From the NCBI GenBank assembly GCA_003255065.1, contig QAOA01000840.1, positions 365,442-429,441 on the forward strand: a stretch of DNA of 64,000 nucleotides, given 5' to 3'. The translations under genes and the position numbers were made by a program. Below are positions 1 through 10,900 of this stretch, in pieces (the stretch's first letter is position 1; each line of letters starts with the position of its first letter). Origin of the DNA: Cercis canadensis. Taxonomy: Eukaryota; Streptophyta; Magnoliopsida; Fabales; Fabaceae. The notes under the pieces are model-generated. The model ran no database searches and was not told the origin of the DNA. It was given only the letters and a program-made list of their open reading frames with translations.

Positions 1-1129
1 TTGATCCTAACTACACCCCTTTGCTATGCAAAAGTAACCAGTGAGGGAGCAAATCTGTCATCTGTCAAGCAGTAGATGAGGAAAGTTTAAAAATAAAATT
101 AAAAAGTTCAAGATAACTACAATAATTTTTCTTTCCTTTTCCAGGTTCTTCAATAAGAAAATTAGCATAGAAATTACAGAAGACAGACAGCATGCAAGTG
201 GAGAGAACACGCCATACATCCAAACAAACTGTCATTTAAACATTCACTGTAAATTGAAATGGTATGTGTAAAATACAAATGTCATGCAGAAAAAGCAACT
301 TCTGTATCTCTCTCACTTGAGTATGTTCTTTTTATGATTATAAGGGCTAGTTTGTGACCCTAATAACCAAAATCGTATATACTCAAACAAATCCTAAAGT
401 TCAACTAATTCTTTAACCATATGATTTGTATGACTTTTTAAGTAAATACTGATGTAATAATCCAAATGTGTCATGCAGCACTATCATCAATGAATTTTTC
501 ACTTGAGCATTCATGTTGTACTGTTATAAGGGCTAGTTTGTGGGCCTAATCATTGAAATACCACATACACAAACTGCTCTTAAACTTCAACTACCACCCC
601 AGACCACAACATCATCTTTAACAAAAGATGAATAAGTTTCTGAAAAAAACAGAGCTACCTTTCAATATACAACCTGGGGCCCCGACTAGCTTACATGAAT
701 GTCATAAAAATTTAGCCAACCTTCTACCATCCACTCTCTGATCTAAGTCAGGTCAATTGAAAAATAACCCATATAGGAAACCATGGTCCTTAAATTCAAC
801 AGAAATCAGTCATCAACTCTTAAAACCTATAAGACATCTAATCAAAATAAGTCTTAGATGGTGCCTAAAGGAAGAGCCTTGGATGCCTAATCTTTGAAAA
901 AATTTACACAATAACAAAAATATAAATGGGGAGAGAGAGAGAGAGAGAGAGGAGATTTTGGATTGAGAGAAACCTACCTAAAAGAAGAGCCTTGGACACC
1001 GCAAGCCACCAGAAAAGCCTCACACCGCCAGAGTAGGAAGCTTGAAGAAAATGGAGAAGGGAGCTAGGTCTCTTGGTGAAAGGAAATCGAGGAAGTGAAA
1101 TGAGAAAGGGGAAGGGGCGGAAAATAAGT
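1..1129. other. Non-coding flank with a degenerate direct repeat
   Basis: No gene is recognised here. Two diverged copies of a unit of about 0.2 kb lie at roughly 275-400 and 470-600. Both carry a TCATGCAG motif, a CACTTGAG motif and the string TATAAGGGCTAGTTTGTG, followed by AT-rich sequence. A (GA)n microsatellite is at about 930-952. The short reading frames have no recognisable protein content. Confidence 0.5.
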
Positions 1130-1503
1130 TGGAGGATTCCAATGGTATTTCCAATGGAAATTACCGTTGGAATTTCTTTCAAATTAAAAAAAAAAAATTG
1201 ACTAAATAGGGAGTGTTGGCTAGAGTATTCTAATGGTATATTTTGTTGGAAATATAGTTGAAACAAATAAAAAAATAAAAAAAAAAATTCTAACGGTATA
1301 TTCAGTTGGAATTTTTTAAAAAATATTTGAACAATTTTAACGATAATTCTAAAGGAAAATTACAATGATAATGTAGTTCTGTTGAAACTACTGTTAAAAT
1401 TTTCAAAAATTGTCCTCCATTGGACTATTGGAATTTTCGAAAAATTCTAACAAAATTTTATTCCATTAGAATTGTTAAAAAATAGATATTTTCTTGTTGT
1501 TAC
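1130..1503 (-). mobile_element. CACTA (En/Spm) DNA transposon terminus
   Basis: The right edge, read on the minus strand, begins AACAACAAGAAAATA. This is a slightly mutated form of the plant CACTA terminal inverted repeat CACTACAAGAAAAT. Inward from it are many short direct and inverted copies of a TTCTAAYGGTAT / TCCRTTGGAATT motif, the subterminal repeat array typical of this superfamily. Only one terminus is visible and no transposase is seen, so this is a remnant or a non-autonomous piece. The superfamily call rests on motif recognition; the left boundary is approximate. Confidence 0.6.
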
Positions 1504-2342
1504 TACCCTCGCTCTGCTCTCGCTGTCATTCTCCCTCTGTTTCTCTTTGCTTCACAACTTTAATAGACAAATTGATAGATTGAGCTTCCTCTAGTGTATG
1601 TGCAACAATTAATGAAAGAACCGTCAGTAAGTGCGCAGATGTTGCACTAGCAAAACAACCTTGATCACCAAAGAATTAGGTTAGGTCTGTAAACAACCTT
1701 TTTTTTTCTTGATAATGCCTTCTTCCATTTGAAGTTTATTCTTGAAAAAAATGCTTACAGCAGTAACAGAAACTTTTCGTTCTTCCATCTTGGCTATGGA
1801 AGACTAGACTAAATTAACCAAACAAGTAGGAAGATTTAATATTGGCATTCTGCAAGGCCAAATGGCATATAAAAGAACTTGCATATCAAGATATATAAAA
1901 ATACAGTATAGGGAGAAGGTGGAAGAAAAACAGATGGTAGCTTTGGTTTACATTTTAAATTTCTATGTACTATAATGTATAGTTACAAACAAAGTATGTC
2001 AAAAATAAAATGGATGAGGAAGGAAACCATATTTCTGGAGCATGACCCTTTTCAATTACATTGACTTTCTCTTCAGTTGCCAAAATGCCACAAAATTAAT
2101 TTGCTCTTAGGTGGAGACATTCAGAAACGTAAAATAAGAGTTAAACCAAAAGAAAAATATGAAGGTGTAAGTTGTAACTTTCTCTTTTGTTTCTTCCTTT
2201 GTTCTGGGTGTTCTAGCTAAGGACCACCACTATCTTGAGTCCCCACTCTCCCTCATTCACTGCTGTTCCTTTTCGTTGCTACCATATGGTTTTCTTCTCC
2301 TTCTGGTTTCTCCCTCATATGATCTCTTCTCTTTCCTACACA
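1504..2342. other. Intergenic, nothing recognised
   Basis: AT-rich sequence without recognisable coding content or repeat termini. Confidence 0.4.
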
Positions 2343-2677
2343 GCGGTCACTGATTCTTTAACAGTTCTTAAAGCCTTGGCCGAGAGTGTTGAGGGAGCAT
2401 ATTCTATTTTACAGGCCTCACCTTTGCCTTTAATCACTGGGATTTTGCAATCTTCAACATCCCGTGCAGGGAAAGAGCAATGTGTTTCAATTTTGCAGTC
2501 ACTGTGGTGGTGGGTGTTCTAGCTAAGGACCCTTCGCTCATGTCTTTGCTTTACTCGCTTGTCACCGATGGTACCTCTCATACAACCAAGAAAGAATGTT
2601 CCCTCATCAAAATTCTACTTGAATTCAACAAAGCTATGAGTTATGGATTCATGGGTTCATCAGTTGCAGAAGAATGA
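2343..2677 (+). pseudogene. U-box/ARM-repeat E3 ligase, C-terminal fragment (pseudogene)
   Basis: Two overlapping frames together give the end of an armadillo-repeat U-box ubiquitin ligase of the plant PUB type (PUB8-like). The first reads LTVLKALAESVEGAYSILQ and then TSRAGKEQCVSILQSL. The second, in the next frame, reads VVGVLAKDPSLM and then SLIKILLEFN. These follow the usual order of the last two ARM helices and the basic tail of the family. The switch of frame near 2500 is a frameshift inside the fragment. A TACACAG acceptor-like site precedes the first codons, so it may be a lone terminal exon. No U-box domain or upstream exon is seen nearby. In intact relatives this protein would attach ubiquitin to substrates in the cytosol; this piece cannot. 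The family name is recalled from sequence and is moderately certain. Confidence 0.6.
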
Positions 2678-3206
2678 TCCTTTCACAATTGGTGATTTTT
2701 TACTTACAAGCTCTTCTCCATTTTGGATCTCTCTATAAATACTCTAGTATTGTTTTAGTTCCTCTTCAAACATTTGAAATTATGGAATTAGCTCCATGTT
2801 TTTTCCAAGAGAGCTAATTCAATCAATAATAAGTAAGCTGTGGAGCAAAGATTCAATAGGATCGTGTAGAAGAAATCAAGATTGGGCTATGGATGCATGA
2901 ATTGGATTATGGGATGTGTAAGTTCCACAATTATCTTTCCTGCTTTTGATGATAACAAATGATTCTATATCTTCTAATCTGTGTTTTGTTTAAGTATTTT
3001 TCTAAGTACAAGTTAGCAAAAAAAGCTAAGAAATGGTTTTGCTAATTTGTAAGAACTAGTTCTTAAACTAATTATTCTCTTTTGGACGTTGTTATGCATG
3101 CAAAGTCTTCAGATCTCAAAGTGCTTATCAAAATGTCACTTCTCATGTGATATAATTGTTTTCCTATGAAGAGTTAGTAGAAATTCACCTTTTAAGGGAA
3201 GTTAGT

Positions 3207-6200
3207 GACCCCGTTTGGGTAAACAGCTTATTTAAGTGCTTATATAAAAAGGTCTTATGTGAAAAGTTTTTATACCATAAGCTCCTTTTAAATTAAGCTA
3301 TTTAGTGTTTGGATACATACTTGAAAAAAGTGCTTTTAAAATCTATAAGCTCTTTCTAAAACATTTGGATAGACAAATATATAAGTGCTTATAATTGTAG
3401 AAATTATTGAAAAAGACATTAATAAGCATTTATTAAAAATTGTGTTTGGATAAATAAGCACTTTGTTATAATACATCTCGTTATTTCAAGATTCCCACAT
3501 TCAACTATAGCACAAAAATTACAGCTGAAAAAGTGTATTCGTTGGGACTGACATGATTTTCTCATTTTTTTTTAAATGCTTCCACTGCATGTTCATCTTC
3601 ACCCATCTGAAAATATGTTGTAATCCATGAAACCACATCTGGCATCCTCATTCTTTTGAACAATTGCAAGCCGTAGTTTGGTTTCCCAAGAGAATTAAGA
3701 ACAAAAGAGCTCTCATCTTACCATTTTTTTAATTGTTTGTGTCTGTATAGCTTTCCCATGAAGTAAAGAACCTGAATCAGCAGATGCTTTTAAAGCAATG
3801 GCAAATGCATATGAATCACAACCCACTTTTGAACTCCACATTCGAGGAAAGTACAATAATCCCTCCTTACTGTAACCTAATAGCAAAGTATTCTAAGGAT
3901 ATTATCAAATTAATACTACTCAATAATTCATCTTCTCCTTCATTTTCTTCAAGACGCCCTTGCAGTTTCAGCTGACAAAAGCTAATTGCTAATTAATACT
4001 TCATGACATAAGCATACCAATTTTGGAAGTTACCAGGCTAAACGATGTTTATTCAATTATATTCATACTTCAATATGACACACCAATATATAATTCAAGG
4101 AACGAATAAGACAGCAACCAACCCAAGAATCCCGCATACTTCAAGCAAGCTTTTATCCTTGGCAATAAGAAACAGTCTTCTTTCTGCAGAAATAAATGAG
4201 AGACAGTGCCCCCTTGTCACAGGATGGTAGCAGAAATGTCATCATTCTTAACCTGAAAATTCATCAAGAAAAAGAAAAAGAAAAACAACTCTCAAACTCA
4301 GATGATGATTCAAAAACATGGAAAAATCATTGTAGTAATTTTATGTAAATCCAAGAAATTGAATGTTCATAAAGGGTTGGCATGTGATTTAGCTCCTATG
4401 AATAAAAATATTGTTCGCTTCCTAACCCTTCTTGCCAGCAATAGAAGCATAAAGAAAGGACTGTAATTTGAATTTAAAAATTATGCACTAAACAATTTCC
4501 ATTATTGTCTCATCACACATCAAATAAAAATGATTTAAGTGCAGGATGTGTCAATATAAATGGTTTGAGCAACTTACATTGTTATCCAAATCTGACTCTA
4601 CAAGTAAACTACAATTCTGGCACCAGACTGTTTTTCAAGTTCCCTGCAGGAGAGAAGTTGTCACCATCAAATATAGATATACCAGAAAACAAGTCACAAT
4701 TTAATAATAATGACTGAAAGTTGATTATAAGAGGAGATCAAACAACTACTATAGACTACCTTTCAGTTACGAGGTTTTGTTGATGATAGAAAGATCTGCT
4801 TGAATCAATAGCAGCAGAATCAAACAATTCTGACTTGTTTAGTGCTTGTTCACCCTTTCCCTGTAAAAAGGTTCATATCAAATTATCCGTTGTTGATGTC
4901 ACATAATATATTAAATGGTAATATGCCTCAATAGTAGAAACTTACAGCAGAATTATCTTCCATTCATCCAAGAACTTTATCTGAAAGAAGGGTAATATAC
5001 TGCTCCATAGCAACCTCTGGATTCATGTTCCCCAGCTTTTGCCAAGCATTCATTGCACAACGTAATCAGTACTGTCGATCACTAACACAAAGCAACTCTC
5101 AACCCTATTGTTGTAACTAGCAATCAAACTATACCATGTAACTTGTTCAGCATGCCCGTGTGTGTTGTTTACATTTATTTATGAAGTTTATTCCCCTTTT
5201 CTCTTCAAAGCAATCTAATGTCTTTCAATATTAGAAGGATACAGTCAGTCTTGGAGTTTACTTTATAGATTCATTTATTCATTTATTGGAGTTTCCCAAT
5301 TACATTTAACATAACGAAAACAAAACCATTTAAGAGTAAAGAGTATGACAATGTAGGCTAGGCAATTCAACAAGCACATTGTTAACAAAAATGAAGAAAA
5401 GGGTAGACAAGTTTGATACCACTTGGCACGAGCAGAAAGCATAAGAGGCATTGGCTCAAGGTCACAGCAAGGCCTTTCAGTGGCAAGCTTGTGAAGGTCA
5501 TACAACTCCACCTGCTCATTGTTCCCAATACTCGCCAACCTCTTATCCTTATTCCCAGCAACAACAAATTCCATTACCGCCATGAACACCTTTTCAAGCT
5601 CACTCCTCTCAACCCCCTCCTAATCATCATCCTCCTCCTCAAATTCCAACCTCACTTCCTTCTCTTCTTCATCTCTTTCCTTCAGAACAGCAATTTCCTC
5701 TTTCTCAAGTTCAGCAGTAGTCTCCCTATTCCCGTGTTCTTCTATCTTTTTCTTTTCCTCTATTGTCTCCTCCCTTATTTCAACAACCTTGGATATAGAT
5801 ACTTCCTTTGACACTATATCCTCCTCGGATGACTTCACCGTCAATACGACGTCATCAGATTCTGGGTGTTGTTCAATTTCCACATTTTCTACACTAGCTA
5901 CAACATTAATTTCAGTAAATTCGTCAACCTCTTTCACTGATTTCGGAGCAAGAACTTGAACCTTCCTCTCTCTTTAATGGGTTTGAACTCTTAGTGATGA
6001 TTCTGCCATGGAAATCACATCATCAGCCTTTGGGGTTAGCAATGACCCATTCTGAACAACCAAGAATCCATTTCAAATGCCAAAAATTGTTCACTAGGTG
6101 TGTTATTCCATTATTTATCACAAGTAGCGAAAGAATCATAGCAGAAACCATGGACGAGTCTCAAAACAAAGTGCAGCAAAAGCAACAAATGGAGATGAAG

Positions 6201-6693
6201 AAACAGAGCAGAAAGGACGGGAATGAAAGAAAAAATGCAGAAGAAGAAAAAAAAAAAGAGCAGAAACAAATATGAAAGTAAAAGCAAATGAAACAAAAAT
6301 CTGCAAAAAGACATACTTGCTAGGTGCGGCAGAAGCGACAAATGGAGATAGAGAAGCTATGGATGTGTCTCAACGTGATGGAAGAACCTGGGCGATACAG
6401 AGAAGGTCGTTGGTACAAGGGAGATATGAAGAGCGAAGAAGGTGGGGATATAATTGTCCCATAAATTTGCAAATCAGCTTCCCGATCATACTCAAATTGG
6501 CTTTCGCACAAGGCTTTTTCAAGAAACCTAAAAAAATAGCTTCATAAAATAAGCTAAAAAGAGCTTTTAGGAGGTTAATAAGTTACTTATATAAACTTAT
6601 CCAAACATTATTTTTTTTTTTTATATAAAAGCACTTATACTAATAGAAAAGCTCTAATAAGCTGTAAGTCATGCTATCCAAACGGGGCCTAAA
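3207..6693. mobile_element. hAT-like TIR element carrying an ACBP gene copy
   Basis: The left end GACCCCGTTTGGGTAAACAGC and the right end (minus strand) GGCCCCGTTTGGATAGCATG form imperfect terminal inverted repeats. Their subterminal parts are rich in AGCTTATTTAAG/AAGCACTTAT words. The flanks show an imperfect 8-bp duplication, AAGTTAGT (3199-3206) against AAGTAACT (6694-6701), as expected for hAT elements. The same termini occur in the short MITE at about 12,641-12,892. Both interior edges resemble that MITE (3207-3480 and 6495-6690), while the middle holds a broken acyl-CoA-binding-protein gene on the minus strand. This arrangement fits a Pack-type element that captured a gene. Two independent MITEs flanking an older pseudogene is the alternative, but the continuity of the LTR across the insertion favours one event. 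Confidence 0.5.
4200..5970 (-). pseudogene. Acyl-CoA-binding protein (ACBP3-like) pseudogene
   Basis: The exon ending at 5420 encodes the first half of an ACB domain (RLASIGNNEQVELYDLHKLAT, then LSARAKW). The next exon (4946-5051) continues NAWQKLGNMNPEVAMEQYIT and LLSDKV. The exon at 4760-4860 encodes GKGEQALNKSELFDSAA. Upstream of the domain is a long Glu/Lys-rich segment (5620-5937), as in ACBP3-type proteins, which bind long-chain acyl-CoA and phospholipids. Intact relatives are about 300-400 residues. The copy is dead: an in-frame TAG at 5620-5622 separates the acidic region from the ACB domain, a TGG of the domain reads TGA at 4964-4966, and the acceptor before the second domain exon reads CAAT instead of CAG. 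Weak further exon-like pieces lie down to about 4200. Introns are kept, so it came by DNA copying, not by retroposition. Confidence 0.75.
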
Positions 6694-7514
6694 AAGTAAC
6701 TTCTTTGGCACTACAAGACAAGGGAAATAGTTAGTGGAATTGGATTGCATCTTAGCTTGACAGCTGTCCAAATATCAAGGGTGAAGATTGATCTTCATGT
6801 GCTGCCTTCCTCCTTCATATGCAGTTTTCCCTTGCTCTCTGAAGCTAAGAGTAAGGAGAAGCAGAAAGAAGAAAAAATAGAGCAAGAGCTAGGGTACTTC
6901 TGCAGCTCTTTGTTCTTCAATTTGTACTGAGATTTTTCTTCTTCCTTATGTTCAAATTTGTGTAAAATCTGCTCTAGAGAGAGATAGTACTTTAATGGAG
7001 CTCAATTCCTTTTTGAGTGTTAAGATCTCAGGATTTCAATATGAAATCCGTGAGAGACTTCTAGCTGTGAGACTAGAAGGAGAAAGTTCTTAGTGAGCTT
7101 TTGTATAAGAAACCATGGTTGTAAAAGCTTTGAGAAGCTTGGACAAATTAAACTCAACTTAGTGGAACCCTAAAGCTTTAGGAGAAGTGGATGTAGGCCT
7201 TAGTGATGAACCACTATAAACTTATGGCTAAGATCTTCTTTACTCTTCTCTTTAAATTATTTGTTGCTTATATTCACAGTATGTCATTGATGTTTTAAGT
7301 TGATATTGTTTGAATTTTCTGGAATGATTCATAGTTGTTATGCTATATGAAATGGATTTGAACTTCTCTATGTCTTCATTCAGTTCTTAAGTTGTAGAAC
7401 TAGCTCTTGCAATGTTTAGTTCATGGATTAATTTTTGGTGTTAGTTCATTTGAATTGATATTTTTCAAGAAACTCTTATTCACCCCCCTTTAGGAGTATT
7501 TCCTATAACATTCA

Positions 7515-8316
7515 GGATGGTGATAGCAACTGAGGTGGAAGAGCGAGTTACAAAACTGATGGACTCAGAGAAAGGTAAGGAGATGAGTCATGGTTGCCAA
7601 AGATGAAGCGAAGGACTCAAACTTGTTTAGAGAGAGAAAGCATTTCTAAGAGAGAAAAATCAATGATTGGGGTAGAAGGTAAGTTTTTGGTGGGGAGGAT
7701 GGTGGAGAGAGAGGGAGAGGGAGAGAGATGAGAGAGAGAAGTTTTTTTTTTAATTTTTTAAAGGTGCCATGTTAGCACAATTTTTTTTAAGGTAACACGT
7801 CATTACTTAACGGCCACGTCATCACTTAATATGCCACCTGAAAATTTCTATCTAACCTCACTAACGAACACAGAAGGATGACTAAATTGGTAGACAAAAC
7901 ATAAATTTGAGGACTAAATTGGCACCAAAAAAATGAGAGACTAAAGTGACAATGTGAGTATTTTTCAAGGACCAAAAATGAGTTTTACTCTTTTAAAAAA
8001 AAAACAAAAGTAAGGATTTAAACCTCCATTATCTAACTAAAATAAAATATCTCTTTTTTAACAAGTGGACTTCTATCAACTATCAATGTTAAAACTATTT
8101 TTTCACCATCTTTTGAAAACAAAATATCATATTACATTCATGCCATACAAAATGAATGTTATGAGTTATGAAAATTTTAAAGCTGCATAATTAAATTGAA
8201 TATTTTAAGGTGGCTTTATATTCCACGTTGGTATTTAAATATAATTACAAACAATTTTAGCATTTGACTTTTTGATAACCTAATATAACTTGGGCAAGTC
8301 ATCCCTACTCTAAGAG
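7515..8316. other. Intergenic with an old repeat tail at 7790-7995
   Basis: 7790-7995 reads as a repeat tail: GGCCACGTCATCACTTAAT, then GAGGACTAAATTGG and GGACCAAAAATGAGTTTTAC before an A-run. The same closing words end both arms of the hairpin at 28,271-28,656, so the two are probably related. A GA-rich tract lies at 7700-7740. No coding content is recognised. Confidence 0.4.
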
Positions 8317-8946
8317 AGCGTTTGGTAGATAGATTTTTTTTTTTTGTTCTTGGGAATCATGTTACTTAAGAATCATGATTCCCGAAAATGTTACAAATGT
8401 GTTTGGTTAGCCTTAAACATTTATATAAATGTTAAACAACGTTTCCTGATAATTTTTTAACCCCACATTTGTTCTAATACAACTTTTTTTGGTAATCTTA
8501 GCATTTTTTCCAAAAATACCCCCATCTATTTTAAGAAAAAGAAAAAAAATTAAATTACTTCTTATAGTTAATAAATATTTATTTAAAATAATTTCTTATT
8601 TAAAATTAGTAATAAGTAAAAAGTCGCACTAGAAATAGCAAAAATAAAAATATAAAATAAGGTATAAACAAAAATAAAATAATTTTAGCATTATTACGAT
8701 TATGCCATTAATGAAGGGCATATTTAACTTTTTATGTCTAAAAACCTTTTCTATGACATGAGAATTCAAGATTCAATCCCACCACCCCCATGGAAAGGTT
8801 TTGGTGGAAAACTTGCTCCAAAATCATTCACAGGAATCCTACTTTCTTGGGAGTGTTTTTAGAAATCTTATACTAAACATGAGAGTATTAATTTCCCTAA
8901 GTTAAAATTTCCAAAAAACTAAAATGAATCTGTTTACCAAACGCTA
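8317..8946. mobile_element. Non-autonomous TIR element (hAT-like MITE), about 630 bp
   Basis: The left terminus AGCGTTTGGTAGATAGATT and the right terminus read on the minus strand, AGCGTTTGGTAAACAGATT, match at 17 of 19 positions. The flanking octamers TCTAAGAG (8309-8316) and CCTAAGGG (8947-8954, allowing one spacer base) are a plausible decayed 8-bp duplication. The interior is AT-rich and has no coding frame. Confidence 0.6.
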
Positions 8947-8954
8947 CCTAAGGG

Positions 8955-10900
8955 TCTCATTATCGAAGAATTCACAATTGTAACTTTGTATGGAGGAGCA
9001 CTTTAAAAACCTCCCTTTTTGTCAAAACAAAACTTGGAAAACATGACCATTTCCTTGTAGAGAAAGCTTTTTGGCCATTTAATCTACAACCCAGATGGCC
9101 AAACAACTTTTGTGTTAACATTTAGCTTTTCAAATTCTACGTGCTAAAAAATATAGAAATCTTCTTAATGTGTAACATAATGATGAGAGCTCTAAATAAT
9201 TTGTTAGAAGTCCTAAGCTCAAATTTTTGTGTTATCAAGTAAAAAATAAATAATAAAAAATTAGCTTTCGCGGATGAGTTAATTAATTTTTTTCATCTAA
9301 TCGGTTAGGTTTACTTTTTTTTTAATACTACTTAACATGTTTACCTTTCAGGCTTTTAGCAAACCCAAATATACGATGAAAAATTGGAACTGAGCTTGTA
9401 ACCGCTGGTCTATTTTTATTTTTTATTTTTTAATACAAAAGCCACTTTCTTTTTACTGTGAAAAATAAATAAATAAATGGGGCATGTAGGTAATGAAATG
9501 AGCTTACTCGTTAACCTCTCTACATTTTTATGTAATGTTTCCTACATATATAATTCTTAATTTCTTACAGGGTTACAGCCATTGATGTGTACCATCAAAA
9601 TTTAATAGAAAATTATACAATGCTCTCTTTATAAAGAGAGAATCATGTGTTCGAAGTCTTGATAAAAAAAAAATGATTCTCAAAATGTTTCTTTACACAA
9701 AACTACAGTTATAGATATTTTAATAATAAAATCATGAAGCAAAAATGGCTCAATTGGGTTATAAAAAAAATTAATAGAAAATTGTCCACGAAAGTCAGCA
9801 TAAACTATTTATTAAGTATAACTGTGTAAGTTTTGAAACATTATAAAAATATGATGTGAGAGAACAACTTCTCATTTATATTTGATGTCTAGTATTTTCT
9901 CAAAGTATTGTATTTGAATACTTAGATGCATTCACATTTTCTTTTATCCTTTTTTTNTTTATCCTTTTTTTTTCCCCTCCCTTCTAAGGTTATTAATTTA
10001 TTATAGTTTCACGTTTTCCTCTAGCAGTTATATATGTTTTTCTTTTTTGTAAAAATATTATTTATTGTTTTTATTAGATATTTATTTTCTTATATATTTC
10101 ATTTTAGTGTTCATGACATGATTAAATTCTATTGAACCTAAAAATCAAATAATATTACGCACTCCTACAAAAAAGTTGATCTTGAGTCTTGAGAACCTCC
10201 TCAAACATTAAAGGTTGAATAGATAACCATTTGACCTAGAACAAGCACATAATTTATCTGCATTGTAAAACTAAGTATCATTATTAGTGGTCAAATACGA
10301 TAAAAACTTGATGACATAGTACTCTTTTATTAACTTTGTCAAATATAAACTCTTTTAATATATAATGTCAATTATTTCAAATGTACCCAAAGTACAGTGT
10401 AATTAAAATTGATATCCCATCTACGAAATCTAGAATTTTCTCTTCTTTATGTTCTTTTCATTTTATGCCGAGTAAATCTTCAAAAGGTTCATAAAAGGTA
10501 TAGGATATCCCATATCCGCAAACTCTTAGCTTATTTAGTTAGGAGCCATAATTCCGCAGAAAAATGACGATAGAGATTGTCACAAGGGCTCTCACTTGTT
10601 GCCATGCATATGAGCTGTAGATTATGCGACCACAAGACTCTCTCTTAAAAAAAAAAAAAAGTTATGTGTTTAAGATCTTACTTTAAAAAAAATAAGGTTC
10701 TCAAAGCGCTACTCCACATAAATTTATAGTTGTGATGCTTCTGTCATTCACTCATTGGAAAGTTTGGTAAGCTCAAACGTAGTACAATCCATTGCCTCTT
10801 ATTTACAACTAGCACCACATACCACATTTCTTTATAACTCAAATGCGTGGTCACATTTAACTTCTCATAATCTCTTGGTATCAATAGCAAGTTCAAAACC
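8955..10900. other. AT-rich upstream region of the P450 gene
   Basis: No gene is recognised. A single N at 9957 is flanked on both sides by the same TTTATCC(T)n string, which suggests an unmerged contig join. A weak TATA-like TTTATAAC is at about 10,831, some 70 bp before the P450 start codon. Confidence 0.35.

Larger units (their letters stand above)
2917..7514. mobile_element. Copia-like solo LTR (fossil), split by a nested TIR element
   Basis: The LTR starts TGTAAG at 2917 and ends ATTCA at 7514. It is bracketed by a perfect 5-bp target-site duplication GGATG (2912-2916 and 7515-7519). It is in two parts, 2917-3206 and about 6694-7514, separated by the TIR element listed next; together the parts make about 1.1 kb. 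The text near 7140-7500 (GTGGAACCC, GGATGTAGGCC, AACCACTATAAA, TTCACCCCCC) resembles the 3' half of SIRE/Maximus-type Copia LTRs. No gag or pol sequence is present, so it is a solo LTR left by recombination, not a whole element. It is older than the insertion it contains. The lineage name is an inference. Confidence 0.6.

Noticed and set aside
904-1266. 120-codon minus-strand frame at the left edge
   Set aside because: It spans a GA microsatellite and the CACTA subterminal repeats; the peptide is Ser/Leu/Phe-rich simple sequence.
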